A DNA stretch of 64,000 nt from Thermospira aquatica (GTDB lineage Bacteria; Spirochaetota; Brevinematia; Brevinematales; Thermospiraceae), in the NCBI RefSeq assembly GCF_023525255.1, contig NZ_CP073355.1, forward strand, positions 1,054,001 to 1,118,000, in the 5' to 3' direction. A program made the translations under genes and the position numbers. The notes beneath the pieces are model-generated. The model was not told where the DNA came from, made no database searches, and was given only the letters and a program-made list of their open reading frames with translations. This document shows, in pieces, positions 30,562 through 38,681 of this stretch (the stretch's first letter is position 1; each line of letters opens with the position of its first letter).

Positions 30562-31524
30562 TTATTTAAGCGAGCAGAGACGAGCAAGAGCAAGGCGATT
30601 TTTTACCCCTGTTTTTTGGTAGATGTTGTAGATGTGAGTTTTGACGGTGGAGAGCGAGATGTAGAGGGTTTCGCTAATCTGGCGGGCATTCATACCTTCG
30701 AAAAGAAGCCTCATGATCTCTGTCTCACGAGGGGTAAGGTTGTATTTCTTTATCACGGAAGGTGGGATCTCCGGGTTTTCTTCTGGTTCACCGAGAAGTT
30801 TGTAGACAAGGTTTTCGGGGATGGTTTGCCGGGCATCTGATTCGTAGGCTATTTTCCCTTCTTTGAGGACCCCAACGCGATTGGCTATTGACATAGTGTT
30901 GTCTATCTTGTGGTTTAGATAGAGGATAGCAACGCCTTTTTCTTTGAGACGTTCGAGAATAGAGGCAATTTTTCTCTGGCTTTCAACATAGATATCCAGG
31001 TGAGTAAAGGCTTCGTCGATAATAAAGACTTTTGTAGGGGAGAGGAATCCCTTGGCTAATGAGACAAGGTAAAGTTTATCTTTGGGTATGTTTTTGAGAA
31101 GAATAGAAGGAGAGATGTCCCATTGAATTTCGTTAAGTATTCTGATGGTTTCTTTGAATATCCTATGCCATCGTAAGACACCAATGCTGTGTATTTCATT
31201 TCCAAGGAAGAGGTTTTCAGCTAGAGTCATACCAGGAACAAAAGCCGAATTCTGCGAAAGCACTCTTATACCAAGATCCTCTCTTTGCTTGCATGAGAGA
31301 GAAGAGATTGGGGTATTTTCTAAAAATATCTCCCCTTGATAATGGCTTCTGGGAAAGTTCCCGCGCAAAATACAGGCGAGAACACTTTTTCCACTGTTTC
31401 TGTCCCCTATAAGATAATACATTTCCCCTGATTCCAGGGATAACGAGAGATCTTCAAGCACAAGAGCATGTTCTATGGTAACGGAGAGATGTTCGATACG
31501 GAATATTTTTTTTGGTTCTGGCAT
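30562..31524 (-). CDS. Sugar-ABC-like ATPase domain fused to LuxR-type HTH
   Basis: A 320-residue fusion. Residues 1-240 are a single ABC ATPase resembling the first domain of RbsA/XylG: Walker A GDRNSGKS (about 38), Q-loop region RVLSQNSAFVPGMTLAENLFLGNE, Walker B VFIIDEAFTHLD and H-loop YLNHK. The ABC signature is degraded (KLYLVSLAKG, no LSGGQ), so it may bind ATP without transporting. Residues 255-320 are a LuxR/GerE helix-turn-helix (NLTPRETEIMRLLFEG, QISETLYISLSTVKTHIYNIYQKTG). It has no membrane or periplasmic partner gene. It is convergent with the lyxose isomerase, with no gap. Likely a nucleotide- or sugar-responsive transcription factor. Function is inferred. Confidence 0.85.
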   Translation of the reverse strand: MPEPKKIFRIEHLSVTIEHALVLEDLSLSLESGEMYYLIGDRNSGKSVLACILRGNFPRSHYQGEIFLENTPISSLSCKQREDLGIRVLSQNSAFVPGMTLAENLFLGNEIHSIGVLRWHRIFKETIRILNEIQWDISPSILLKNIPKDKLYLVSLAKGFLSPTKVFIIDEAFTHLDIYVESQRKIASILERLKEKGVAILYLNHKIDNTMSIANRVGVLKEGKIAYESDARQTIPENLVYKLLGEPEENPEIPPSVIKKYNLTPRETEIMRLLFEGMNARQISETLYISLSTVKTHIYNIYQKTGVKNRLALARLCSLK

Positions 31525-31690
31525 TTTCTCCTCTTTTCTGGCTATAATTATAAAGCTTTTTTTTCTTTCGTCAAGGGGTGTCGATCTTTCTTTTTCTTTT
31601 GCTTTTATCTGATGGTATGATTTTTTTCTATTTGCAATATTCTTCTTCCTTACTTATAATTATTTACCTTGTGATGCAAAGGAGTTTTTC

Positions 31691-34144
31691 ATGGAGAAAA
31701 AACGTTCTTTTCTTATTCTTTCTGGATGTTTCGCAGGCGTTTTACTTCTTCTTTTCTGGAAGAGTTTTCTTGGTTATCCTCTTCAGGGGATTGATGGATC
31801 TATAGGGCTTCTTAAGACAATGCAGAATTCTCTTGCTACAACGTTGGGGCAGTGGCATCATTTCTACTGGATGGGGAGTGGTGCCACAGATATGACGCCT
31901 TCTTTTTACCATCTTTTCTTGCGGATGGTACCAGCGATGTGGATGCAAAACATTTTTTATCCTGTGGTTCTTTTCTTGGCCATGGCTGGAATGTGGCTGT
32001 GGCTCCGCCGGATTGGGCGAAGTTTTTGGGGGGCGCTTTTTGGGGCTCTAAGTTACGGGCTTATGCCTCATTGGGTTTCACTGGTATTGGGTGGACATCT
32101 TTTAGTCTTTGAGGTAATGGCGTGGTTTGGATGGTTACTGTGGGCGTTAACGAACACGTTTCGAGAAAAAGGATGGCGGTGGCTTGGCTGGGCACTGTTG
32201 AGTGGATTTTTCTGGGGAGCGATGATGAATGCCGATATCCAGCGAGGATTTTACCTTTCGTTAATAGCGGCAACGATGGTGCTCGTCATATGGATTCAAG
32301 AGGATAAAAGCGAGTTTGGGAAAAAATTTCCTTTTCGGTTGGCACAATCGCTGGTTGTGGCTCTTTTGATGTTTGGTGTGATGAGTGTCACGTTGGGTGG
32401 CTGGTTGAATATCCTTGAGGGAAGAAAGGCTCTTCAAGAGGGGCAAAATGTGGGTCTTTCGGGATGGGAGTTTGCCACTCAGTTTTCTCAGGATCCAAGG
32501 GAGCTTATCGATAGTCTTGCTTTTGGCTATCATGGGAAACTTTCCGGGGATCCAGAGGCGCCCTACTGGGGGACAAAAGAATTCAATGGGAATAGTGATT
32601 CACTTGGATTTTTCCTCGTGGTGTTTGGTTTCCTTGGATTTTCGTTTCTCTTGAGAAAGGATATCAAAAGAGAGGAAAAAGTCTGGCTTGGCTTCTGGGG
32701 GGTATGGACGGTCATAGGGCTTTTGCTGTCATTTGGAAAATTCTGGCCGGGTAAGCCGTTTTACTGGCTTTTTTATAACTTGCCAATAATGTCTTCTTTT
32801 CGTGTTCCTTTGAAGTGGCTTATAGTGCCGGGCGTGGGGCTTGTTGTGATGGGCTCATATGCCTTTGATAAATTGCGATCCTGGCTTGAGGAAGAAAGAA
32901 AAGAATTCTTCCAGAAACTTTTGCAGGTGGCATTGGTACTTGTTGGTGTATCTTTTCTATGGCTTTTGTATCATGTTATAACATCAGATGGGCTTTATCA
33001 GAACCTGTATACTACCCTCAAAGCGTACGCAGGTATTGCTGTGGAAAACCGGGGATGGGCATTGGTCCGCATGACGTTTTTCTTTCTCCTTGTTGCGGGT
33101 GCGATTGGATTGGCTTTCATGAGTTTGCGAAGGGATGTTCTTTCAGAAACACAGAGGGTTCTCTCTCGACGTCTGGCTGTGAGTTTTATTTTTGGTGGCA
33201 TGTTGCTTGATCTTTTGACAATAAATTGGTTTTATTTTGACCGCGCGTATGTGAAAGAGGGACCTTCTTTCTACCGGGAGGATGAGATAATCCGCACTCT
33301 TAAGCAGGCAGGAGTGGTACGTGTTGCTCCTTCTCTTTTGGTAGAGCAGCAGGCACGGATATTTCCTATGCCGGTATGTAGTATTCGCCAGGCATATCTC
33401 ACCTATGATTTTCTCTACCATGGAATCGAGGCTTTTGATATCCCGGCGGAGTCGGCCGTAGATCAGGATCTTCAGATGTTTATGCGGGCGGGATGGTTTT
33501 CCTCTGGAGTCACACAACTTCAGACTTTCGATGATGTGCTGGCAGCTAATCTTCCTATATTTCGGGTTGCCAACGTGGGGTATCTTCTTCTTGATGCTGT
33601 GGTGACAAATACCAATTATCCTCTCGTGGGGATTCTTCGTGATAAGATGGGGCAGCCTCACGCGTTGTATAAGGTGAATGGAGCATTTCCCCGAGTGACA
33701 TGGTTTTCTCAGGCAGTAGCAGTCACCAATCGGGACGAGGCTTTTCACCTTTTCTCTCGTCCTGACTGGCCAAGAGAAAAGGTACTGGTGGTAGAGCAAG
33801 GAGAGTCTCTCGAGTTTCCGTCTTCTCATGCGAGAGTGGATCTGGTATCCTATAAACCTGTGAAACTTGTGGTGGAAGTAGAGAGTGATACACCGGGCCA
33901 TCTTCTCGTAGCCAATCGTTATCATAAACAGTGGCGGGCGAAGATTGACGGGGCGCAAGTGCCTATTTTGAAGGCTAATATTGCCCAGATGGCAGTGAAA
34001 GTACCCTCTGGAAAACACACGGTTGTGTTTTCTTATGAGGCGGTTTTTCTTTATCAGGTTTTAGGCTGGTTGGGAGTGGTAGTAGCTTTGGGTTCGGGTG
34101 TAGGGCTTGCTATTTCCTCGCGTAACAATAAAGAACAGGAGTAG
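31691..34144 (+). CDS. Polytopic membrane protein, YfhO-like
   Basis: An 817-residue inner-membrane protein with about 11-13 hydrophobic helices. It has a first-loop acidic motif (GIDGSIGLLKT), an extended soluble C-terminal domain (residues about 530-790, with beta strands such as VDLVSYKPVKLVVEVES, then NRYHKQWRAKIDGAQVPI) and a last TM helix. The HKQWRAKIDG segment and overall layout resemble YfhO-type proteins, which are thought to act with lipid-linked sugars. No catalytic residue is certain. It starts with ATG 31691 after AAGGAG. The debranching-enzyme gene begins 3 bases after its stop, so the two are coupled. A sugar-related role is inferred from that. Confidence 0.75.
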   Translation: MEKKRSFLILSGCFAGVLLLLFWKSFLGYPLQGIDGSIGLLKTMQNSLATTLGQWHHFYWMGSGATDMTPSFYHLFLRMVPAMWMQNIFYPVVLFLAMAGMWLWLRRIGRSFWGALFGALSYGLMPHWVSLVLGGHLLVFEVMAWFGWLLWALTNTFREKGWRWLGWALLSGFFWGAMMNADIQRGFYLSLIAATMVLVIWIQEDKSEFGKKFPFRLAQSLVVALLMFGVMSVTLGGWLNILEGRKALQEGQNVGLSGWEFATQFSQDPRELIDSLAFGYHGKLSGDPEAPYWGTKEFNGNSDSLGFFLVVFGFLGFSFLLRKDIKREEKVWLGFWGVWTVIGLLLSFGKFWPGKPFYWLFYNLPIMSSFRVPLKWLIVPGVGLVVMGSYAFDKLRSWLEEERKEFFQKLLQVALVLVGVSFLWLLYHVITSDGLYQNLYTTLKAYAGIAVENRGWALVRMTFFFLLVAGAIGLAFMSLRRDVLSETQRVLSRRLAVSFIFGGMLLDLLTINWFYFDRAYVKEGPSFYREDEIIRTLKQAGVVRVAPSLLVEQQARIFPMPVCSIRQAYLTYDFLYHGIEAFDIPAESAVDQDLQMFMRAGWFSSGVTQLQTFDDVLAANLPIFRVANVGYLLLDAVVTNTNYPLVGILRDKMGQPHALYKVNGAFPRVTWFSQAVAVTNRDEAFHLFSRPDWPREKVLVVEQGESLEFPSSHARVDLVSYKPVKLVVEVESDTPGHLLVANRYHKQWRAKIDGAQVPILKANIAQMAVKVPSGKHTVVFSYEAVFLYQVLGWLGVVVALGSGVGLAISSRNNKEQE

Positions 34145-34147
34145 TGT

Positions 34148-36304
34148 ATGACACTCCAGGAAAACCGGGGGGATCTCCGTATAGAAGTGGGGAGTCCTTA
34201 TCTTTTGGGGGCGACCCTGACACATGCAGGGTGTAATTTTGCCATCTTTTCACGTCATGCAACCCGTTTGTATCTTCTTCTTTTTGATGATTATCGTGAT
34301 AGAGAACCTCACTATGTCATAGAACTTCATCCAGATAAACATCGAACAGGGGATATCTGGCATGTTTTTATTCATGGTATTACCAGTGGCCAGTGCTACG
34401 GGTATGTAATAGACGGTCCTTACTGGCCCGAGAAAAAGGGGCACCGTTTTAATAGAAACAAGCTTCTCATTGATCCGTATGCAAAGGCGATAACAGGGTA
34501 CTATCAGTGGGATGATCCTGCTTCGTATGGCTATGACATTTATTCTCCCTTTGCTGATTTGTCGTTTAGTCCCATGACAAACTTTCATACGCTGGCGAAG
34601 TGTCAGGTCGTGAGTGATACCGAGTTTGACTGGGAGGGAGACAAACCCCTCCACATCCCTCTCAAGGAAACAATTATCTATGAGCTTCATGTGCGGGGGT
34701 ATACCAAACACCCTACATCTGGTGTAAAATATCCCGGCACCTATCTCGGATTGACGGAAAAGATCCCCTACCTCAAAGAGCTGGGGATCACGACAGTGGA
34801 ACTTCTGCCTGTTCATGCCTTTAATCCCTATGAGAATATCCACACCAATCCCAAAACAGGAGAAAGACTCAAAAACTTCTGGGGGTATTCGACGCTTGGT
34901 TTTCTTGCTCCCGTGAACTGGTATGCCACCGAGGAGGATGGCCTTCGTGCGGTGCGAGAATTTAAAATGATGGTGAAGGCATTTCACAAGGCAGGGATAG
35001 AGGTGATTCTCGATGTCGTGTATAACCATACCGCAGAGGGGAATGAACTAGGCCCAACGGTGAGTTTTCGAGGGATAGATAACAGTATCTACTACATGCT
35101 GGAGAATGGTCGTTACTACAAAAACTATTCCGGGTGTGGCAATACCTTAAACTGTAATCATCCCGTGGTGAAACGGATGATTCTGGATAGCTTACGCTAC
35201 TGGGTGATTGATATGCATGTGGATGGTTTTCGTTTTGATCTTGCGGCTATTCTTGGGCGGGATATGGCAGGCAACTGGATTCCCGACTATTCTATTCTGG
35301 GAGAGATCAGTCAGGATCCTATTCTCTCGAGATCAAAAATTATCGCCGAGGGTTGGGATGCGAGTGGGCTCTATGCGGTTGGGAATTTTCCTTCTGGTTG
35401 GTGTGAGTGGAATGGACGTTTTCGGGATGATGTAAGGAGTTTTGTCCGCAGTGATCCAGGCAAGGTGCCAGAGATAGCCAAACGGATATGCGGAAGCTAT
35501 GATATCTTCTTTCAGACAAATCGAAAACCCCAGCATTCGATAAATTTTATCACCTCTCATGATGGGTTTACCCTCGCTGACCTGGTAAGTTATAACGAGA
35601 AACACAATGAGGTAAATGGGGAAAATAACCAGGATGGAGATAATAACAATCTCAGCTGGAATTGTGGTATTGAGGGAGAAACCAATGACCCTCAGATTCT
35701 TCATCTCCGTCGAAAACAAATGCGCAACCTCATGACACTTCTGATGCTTTCACAGGGTACGCCGATGATTCTTGGCGGGGATGAATTTGGTTTTTCCAAA
35801 AAAGGAAACAATAATACCTACTGTCAGGACAATGAGTACAACTGGCTTGATTGGAGTCTTCTTGAGAAAAACAGGGATTTTTATAATTTTTGCCGATTTC
35901 TTATTCATTTTCGCAAGTCGTACCTTCCTTTTAAAAAAGAGCACTTCTTTGTAGCAGGGGATGAGGAAAAGGAAGGGGATATCTTCTGGCATGGGATTGA
36001 ACTCTTTGATCCAGATTGGGAGTATTTTTCCCGTAGTCTTGCTTTTCTTATCAAAGGAACTCGTTGGGATGATCCTTATACCGAAATTTCTGCACCAAAC
36101 CTCTACGTGATGCTGAATGCATACTGGGAAGGACTTAATTTTCATATTCCGGAACCTTCTGCTGCCTGTCATTGGGAGATTATGATCAATACAGATGGAG
36201 AACCGGGGTTTTTTGATCCACCGCATCGGCCCATTTTAGAGGAACCTGTTATTCATGTGCCTCCACGAAGTATTATTGTCCTCATTGAAAAGAAAATGCA
36301 TTAA
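34148..36304 (+). CDS. glgX: Glycogen debranching enzyme (GlgX-type isoamylase)
   Basis: A 718-residue GH13 enzyme that hydrolyses alpha-1,6 branches of glycogen. The N-terminal CBM48 (LLGATLTHAGCNFAIFSRHA) precedes the barrel. Catalytic blocks are EVILDVVYNHTAEG (region I), DGFRFDLAAILG (nucleophile Asp), IIAEGWDA (acid Glu) and NFITSHDGFTL (third Asp). YQDNEYNWLDW near residue 565 is the isoamylase/GlgX signature. All catalytic residues are present. The enzyme lacks a signal peptide, so it acts in the cytoplasm, matching glgC. Confidence 0.93.
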   Translation: MTLQENRGDLRIEVGSPYLLGATLTHAGCNFAIFSRHATRLYLLLFDDYRDREPHYVIELHPDKHRTGDIWHVFIHGITSGQCYGYVIDGPYWPEKKGHRFNRNKLLIDPYAKAITGYYQWDDPASYGYDIYSPFADLSFSPMTNFHTLAKCQVVSDTEFDWEGDKPLHIPLKETIIYELHVRGYTKHPTSGVKYPGTYLGLTEKIPYLKELGITTVELLPVHAFNPYENIHTNPKTGERLKNFWGYSTLGFLAPVNWYATEEDGLRAVREFKMMVKAFHKAGIEVILDVVYNHTAEGNELGPTVSFRGIDNSIYYMLENGRYYKNYSGCGNTLNCNHPVVKRMILDSLRYWVIDMHVDGFRFDLAAILGRDMAGNWIPDYSILGEISQDPILSRSKIIAEGWDASGLYAVGNFPSGWCEWNGRFRDDVRSFVRSDPGKVPEIAKRICGSYDIFFQTNRKPQHSINFITSHDGFTLADLVSYNEKHNEVNGENNQDGDNNNLSWNCGIEGETNDPQILHLRRKQMRNLMTLLMLSQGTPMILGGDEFGFSKKGNNNTYCQDNEYNWLDWSLLEKNRDFYNFCRFLIHFRKSYLPFKKEHFFVAGDEEKEGDIFWHGIELFDPDWEYFSRSLAFLIKGTRWDDPYTEISAPNLYVMLNAYWEGLNFHIPEPSAACHWEIMINTDGEPGFFDPPHRPILEEPVIHVPPRSIIVLIEKKMH

Positions 36305-36305
36305 G

Positions 36306-36356
36306 CAATATGCACAATAGTGCATATTGTATAAGTGCAAAAGTGTGCATTTTTCT
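36306..36356. promoter_or_regulatory. Two palindromic sites upstream of a sigma-54-like promoter
   Basis: A perfect inverted repeat CAATATGCAC-AATA-GTGCATATTG (36306-36329) is followed by a weaker one, TGCAAAAGTGTGCA (about 36336-36349). Both are TGCA...TGCA type and lie about 85-130 bases upstream of the sigma-54-like box. They could be activator sites; the first could also act as a terminator stem for glgX, but no T-run follows it directly. Confidence 0.5.
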
Positions 36357-36439
36357 CATTTGAAAAAAGGAGAGGGAAAAAGCAATTTTTTATTTTATTA
36401 TTTTGTAATATTTTACATTAGAATAAAGATTTTTCACTT

Positions 36440-36454
36440 TGGCACGATATTTGC
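36440..36454 (+). promoter_or_regulatory. Sigma-54-like promoter
   Basis: TGGCAC, five bases, then TTGC, an exact match to the -24/-12 consensus spacing. A transcript would start near 36466. No rpoN gene is visible in this window. Confidence 0.6.
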
Positions 36455-36465
36455 ATATATATTAT

Positions 36466-36521
36466 TGCCCCCTTAAATATATAGAGGTCCCGTCTACCCC
36501 CGGCGGGGCCTCTCTCTTTTT
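36466..36521 (+). ncRNA. Candidate short RNA between glgX and rpoZ
   Basis: The interval from the predicted sigma-54 start to a strong terminator is only about 55 bases and has no reading frame. Because rpoZ has its own downstream promoter, this looks like a separate short transcript. Alternatively it is an attenuated leader. Inference only. Confidence 0.3.
36484..36520 (+). terminator. Terminator right after the sigma-54-like promoter
   Basis: A 9-base stem GAGGTCCCG / CGGGGCCTC (one G-U pair) with an 11-base loop, followed by TCTCTTTTT. It is oriented for plus-strand transcripts. Confidence 0.8.
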
Positions 36522-36550
36522 ATACTTCGTGCGGACTCTTTTCGAGGAAT

Positions 36551-36579
36551 TTGACAAAAAAAAAGAGTTGTGTTACAAT
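36551..36579 (+). promoter_or_regulatory. Promoter of rpoZ-miaA
   Basis: TTGACA (36551-36556), 17 bases and TACAAT (36574-36579), 32 bases upstream of the rpoZ start. It lies after the terminator at 36484-36520. Confidence 0.8.
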
Positions 36580-36611
36580 AGACTCCATTATTTTGGCGCC
36601 AAGGAGGATAT

Positions 36612-36839
36612 ATGGGGATTGATATAAAGAAGTTGCTTGCTTTTGATGGCAACAAGTACGAAGCGTGTGTTGCAATTATGAAGTACGCGAGATATCTTTC
36701 TCAAAAGCACGAGAACTCTCTCGAGATACCTGTTTCCAAACATCGCAAAGAAAAGGTGACTGTTGTGGCCATTAATGATTTTTTGAATGGTGTATTCTCC
36801 TATGAGGTAGAACCTGGACCACAGAAAGATGAGAGGTAG
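36612..36839 (+). CDS. rpoZ: RNA polymerase omega subunit-like protein
   Basis: A 75-residue small protein. NKYEACVAIMKYARYLSQ followed by KVTVVAINDFLNG matches the omega fold, in which the first helix recognises the beta-prime subunit and the KxxxxAxxE region is replaced by a related VVAINDF segment. Omega assists RNA polymerase assembly. The start at 36612 follows AAGGAGG. The TAG stop is directly followed, in the same frame, by the MiaA reading frame. The assignment is by pattern and by genome position (small gene before miaA); similarity is modest. Confidence 0.7.
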   Translation: MGIDIKKLLAFDGNKYEACVAIMKYARYLSQKHENSLEIPVSKHRKEKVTVVAINDFLNGVFSYEVEPGPQKDER

Positions 36840-37787
36840 CATTCTATCGCTGGTATTATTGCTGTTGTCGGACCTACAGCTTCCGGAAAAAGTGAAATAG
36901 CAGTTCGTCTTGCCCTCACCTGTGGGGGAGAAATCGTCTCCTGCGACTCTGTGCAGATCTATCGTGGACTTGATATCGGTTCTGCAAAACCATCTCTCGC
37001 GATTCGCGAGGTTGTTCCCCATCATTGTCTTGATAGGATAGATCCCCCCGAAAGCGTGAGTGCAGGTCTTTATAAACGTATGGCCGAGGAAGCCATCTGT
37101 GATATTCTTCGTCGGGGGAAGATCCCTATTGTTGTAGGGGGAACAGGGTTATACTTCAATGCCCTCTATTATGGTCTTTTTGAAGGTCCTGTTGCTACTC
37201 CGGAGCAGCGAAAAAAGTATGCCTTCCTTTCTCTTGAAGAGCTTTTGCAAAGAGTGGCAGAAGTAGATCCAGAGTGGTTTGCTTCGAACGAAACCAAGGA
37301 TAGAAGGCGTCTGACCCGTGTTCTCGAAGTGTATGACATAGCTCGAGAGAAACTCTCCACCCTTCAGAAAAAAAATAAACGCCTTGATGTTACGTGGTAT
37401 ATTGTGGCGCCTCAGTGGCCTCGAGAGGTCTTGTACCAGAGGATTGATAGGAGAGCCATTCATATGGTGCAAGAGGGGCTTATCGAAGAGACAGAAAAAC
37501 TCTGTAAACAATGGGGAAAGGATGCTTTTGCCCTTCAGTCTCTTGGCTACAAACAGGTCTTAGAGTATCTTGAGGGTTGTTATGACAAACAAACAATGAT
37601 AGAGACAATTCAGAGGGAAACCCGCCGCTATGCGAAACGGCAACTTACCTGGTTTCGGAAGAATAAAGACATTCACTGGTTTTATCCTTCTGAAGAAGAG
37701 AAAGTTACCCACAATATTCTCTCGTGGCTTGAAACTCAGAGTTTTTCAGAAGAGGTGGGGTTTGTCGAGGGTACGCCCTGGCCTTGA
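36840..37787 (+). CDS. miaA: tRNA dimethylallyltransferase, irregular 5' end
   Basis: MiaA adds a dimethylallyl group to A37 of tRNAs reading U-starting codons. The frame directly after the rpoZ TAG reads HSIAGIIAVVGPTASGKS, the MiaA P-loop, then CDSVQIYRGLDIGSAKP, VGGTGLYFNAL, the GPVATPEQR and DRRRLTRVLEVYD blocks and ETRRYAKRQLTWFR. About 315 residues, normal length. No ATG, GTG or TTG occurs in frame before the P-loop; the first GTG (36951) would delete it. Possible explanations are an ATT start (36855/36858), stop readthrough from rpoZ, or an indel after the out-of-frame ATG at 36829. The given start is the limit of the frame, not a proven start. Confidence 0.85.
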   Translation, partial: HSIAGIIAVVGPTASGKSEIAVRLALTCGGEIVSCDSVQIYRGLDIGSAKPSLAIREVVPHHCLDRIDPPESVSAGLYKRMAEEAICDILRRGKIPIVVGGTGLYFNALYYGLFEGPVATPEQRKKYAFLSLEELLQRVAEVDPEWFASNETKDRRRLTRVLEVYDIAREKLSTLQKKNKRLDVTWYIVAPQWPREVLYQRIDRRAIHMVQEGLIEETEKLCKQWGKDAFALQSLGYKQVLEYLEGCYDKQTMIETIQRETRRYAKRQLTWFRKNKDIHWFYPSEEEKVTHNILSWLETQSFSEEVGFVEGTPWP

Positions 37788-38674
37788 ACTGCCTTGATAA
37801 GGCGGCGAATCTCTGGTTCTTCATGAGCAAAGGAAAGAAAAGCAGTTTTCTGGACAAACACCCCATGGGGAAGAAGAGTTTCTGGTTGAATATCTGATGG
37901 GAGTTTAAAACATCCTCCTCGTTGGTGAAAGAGTGGAGGAAGTTTTGGCCATTCCCAGGTGTCTCGGGCAAGAAGTATCTGAAAAGTAGCAAGCATCGCG
38001 TTGGCTACGGGAAAAGGCGGAGGTGAGACGGGAGGGAGTTTTTTTTGTGAGATAAGCATAGCCCCACCAGCCCCGTTACTTATCACACCTCCCACGAGAG
38101 CCATGTCCCATCCTTCCTTGAGGGATAAACCGTTTGAGAGACGACCAAAACACGCATTTTCTACCAGGATAGCTAGCCCGGAAGAAGGAATGGTTTCGTC
38201 TTCAAGCTGTTCGTTCAGTCGTTCAAAAAAAATCACCTCTTTTGAGGAAGATGACCCAGGGAAAGGGATGCTCCAGACTTTTGATTGAAAACTGGAAAAA
38301 CCAAGAATCTCTTGCAGATAGAGCAAAGCCTCCGCTACACTCCCAAAAAAGAGAAGAGACTTCCAGGAGATGTTTTGTTTTTCAAGCCAGAGTTTTGCCT
38401 TTTGTTCCAGGCGGTAATGGACGAGGGAAAGTGGTGACCCATAGAACATGCGGCTTAAGGAGTTTTTGAGGTTTTGAAAATTTTGTGGTTTATATCCGAG
38501 AAGAACCTCTCCATGGTTAAGGAAAAAATCAATATACTTGTAGTTATCAATATCATACAAAAAAACGCCTCGTGCCCTTCGCACGATGAAGGGTACGTGA
38601 GAAAATCCTGAGAGACGGGACATCAGACTCTCGGATTGTCTGGGATGCCATGAACCTTTCGGATAATCAGACAT
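37736..38674 (-). CDS. Glutamate-1-semialdehyde aminomutase-like protein, probably inactive
   Basis: A 312-residue protein of the class III aminotransferase fold. ARGVFLYDIDNYKYIDFFLNHGEVLLGY corresponds to the N-terminal GSA-aminomutase block, and WDMALVGGVISNGAGGAML to the region where the enzyme has the pyridoxal-phosphate lysine (GK..GGGLPVGA), but no lysine is present at that place here. It is also about 110 residues shorter than the active enzyme. It is the last gene of the murE operon, and its end overlaps miaA by 52 bases on the opposite strand. It may be a pseudoenzyme with a structural or regulatory role. Function unknown. Confidence 0.65.
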   Translation of the reverse strand: MSDYPKGSWHPRQSESLMSRLSGFSHVPFIVRRARGVFLYDIDNYKYIDFFLNHGEVLLGYKPQNFQNLKNSLSRMFYGSPLSLVHYRLEQKAKLWLEKQNISWKSLLFFGSVAEALLYLQEILGFSSFQSKVWSIPFPGSSSSKEVIFFERLNEQLEDETIPSSGLAILVENACFGRLSNGLSLKEGWDMALVGGVISNGAGGAMLISQKKLPPVSPPPFPVANAMLATFQILLARDTWEWPKLPPLFHQRGGCFKLPSDIQPETLLPHGVFVQKTAFLSFAHEEPEIRRLIKAVQGQGVPSTNPTSSEKL

Positions 38675-38681
38675 ACTCTTC

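Noticed and set aside
32061-36226. Several open frames of 60-290 residues antisense to the membrane protein and glgX
   Set aside because: They mirror strongly coding genes in other frames, are rich in His/Arg/Pro from reversed codons, and have no ribosome sites.
36306-36329. The perfect palindrome after glgX as a simple terminator
   Set aside because: The stem is AT-rich and no T-run follows directly; it is kept as a candidate binding site, although weak termination cannot be excluded.
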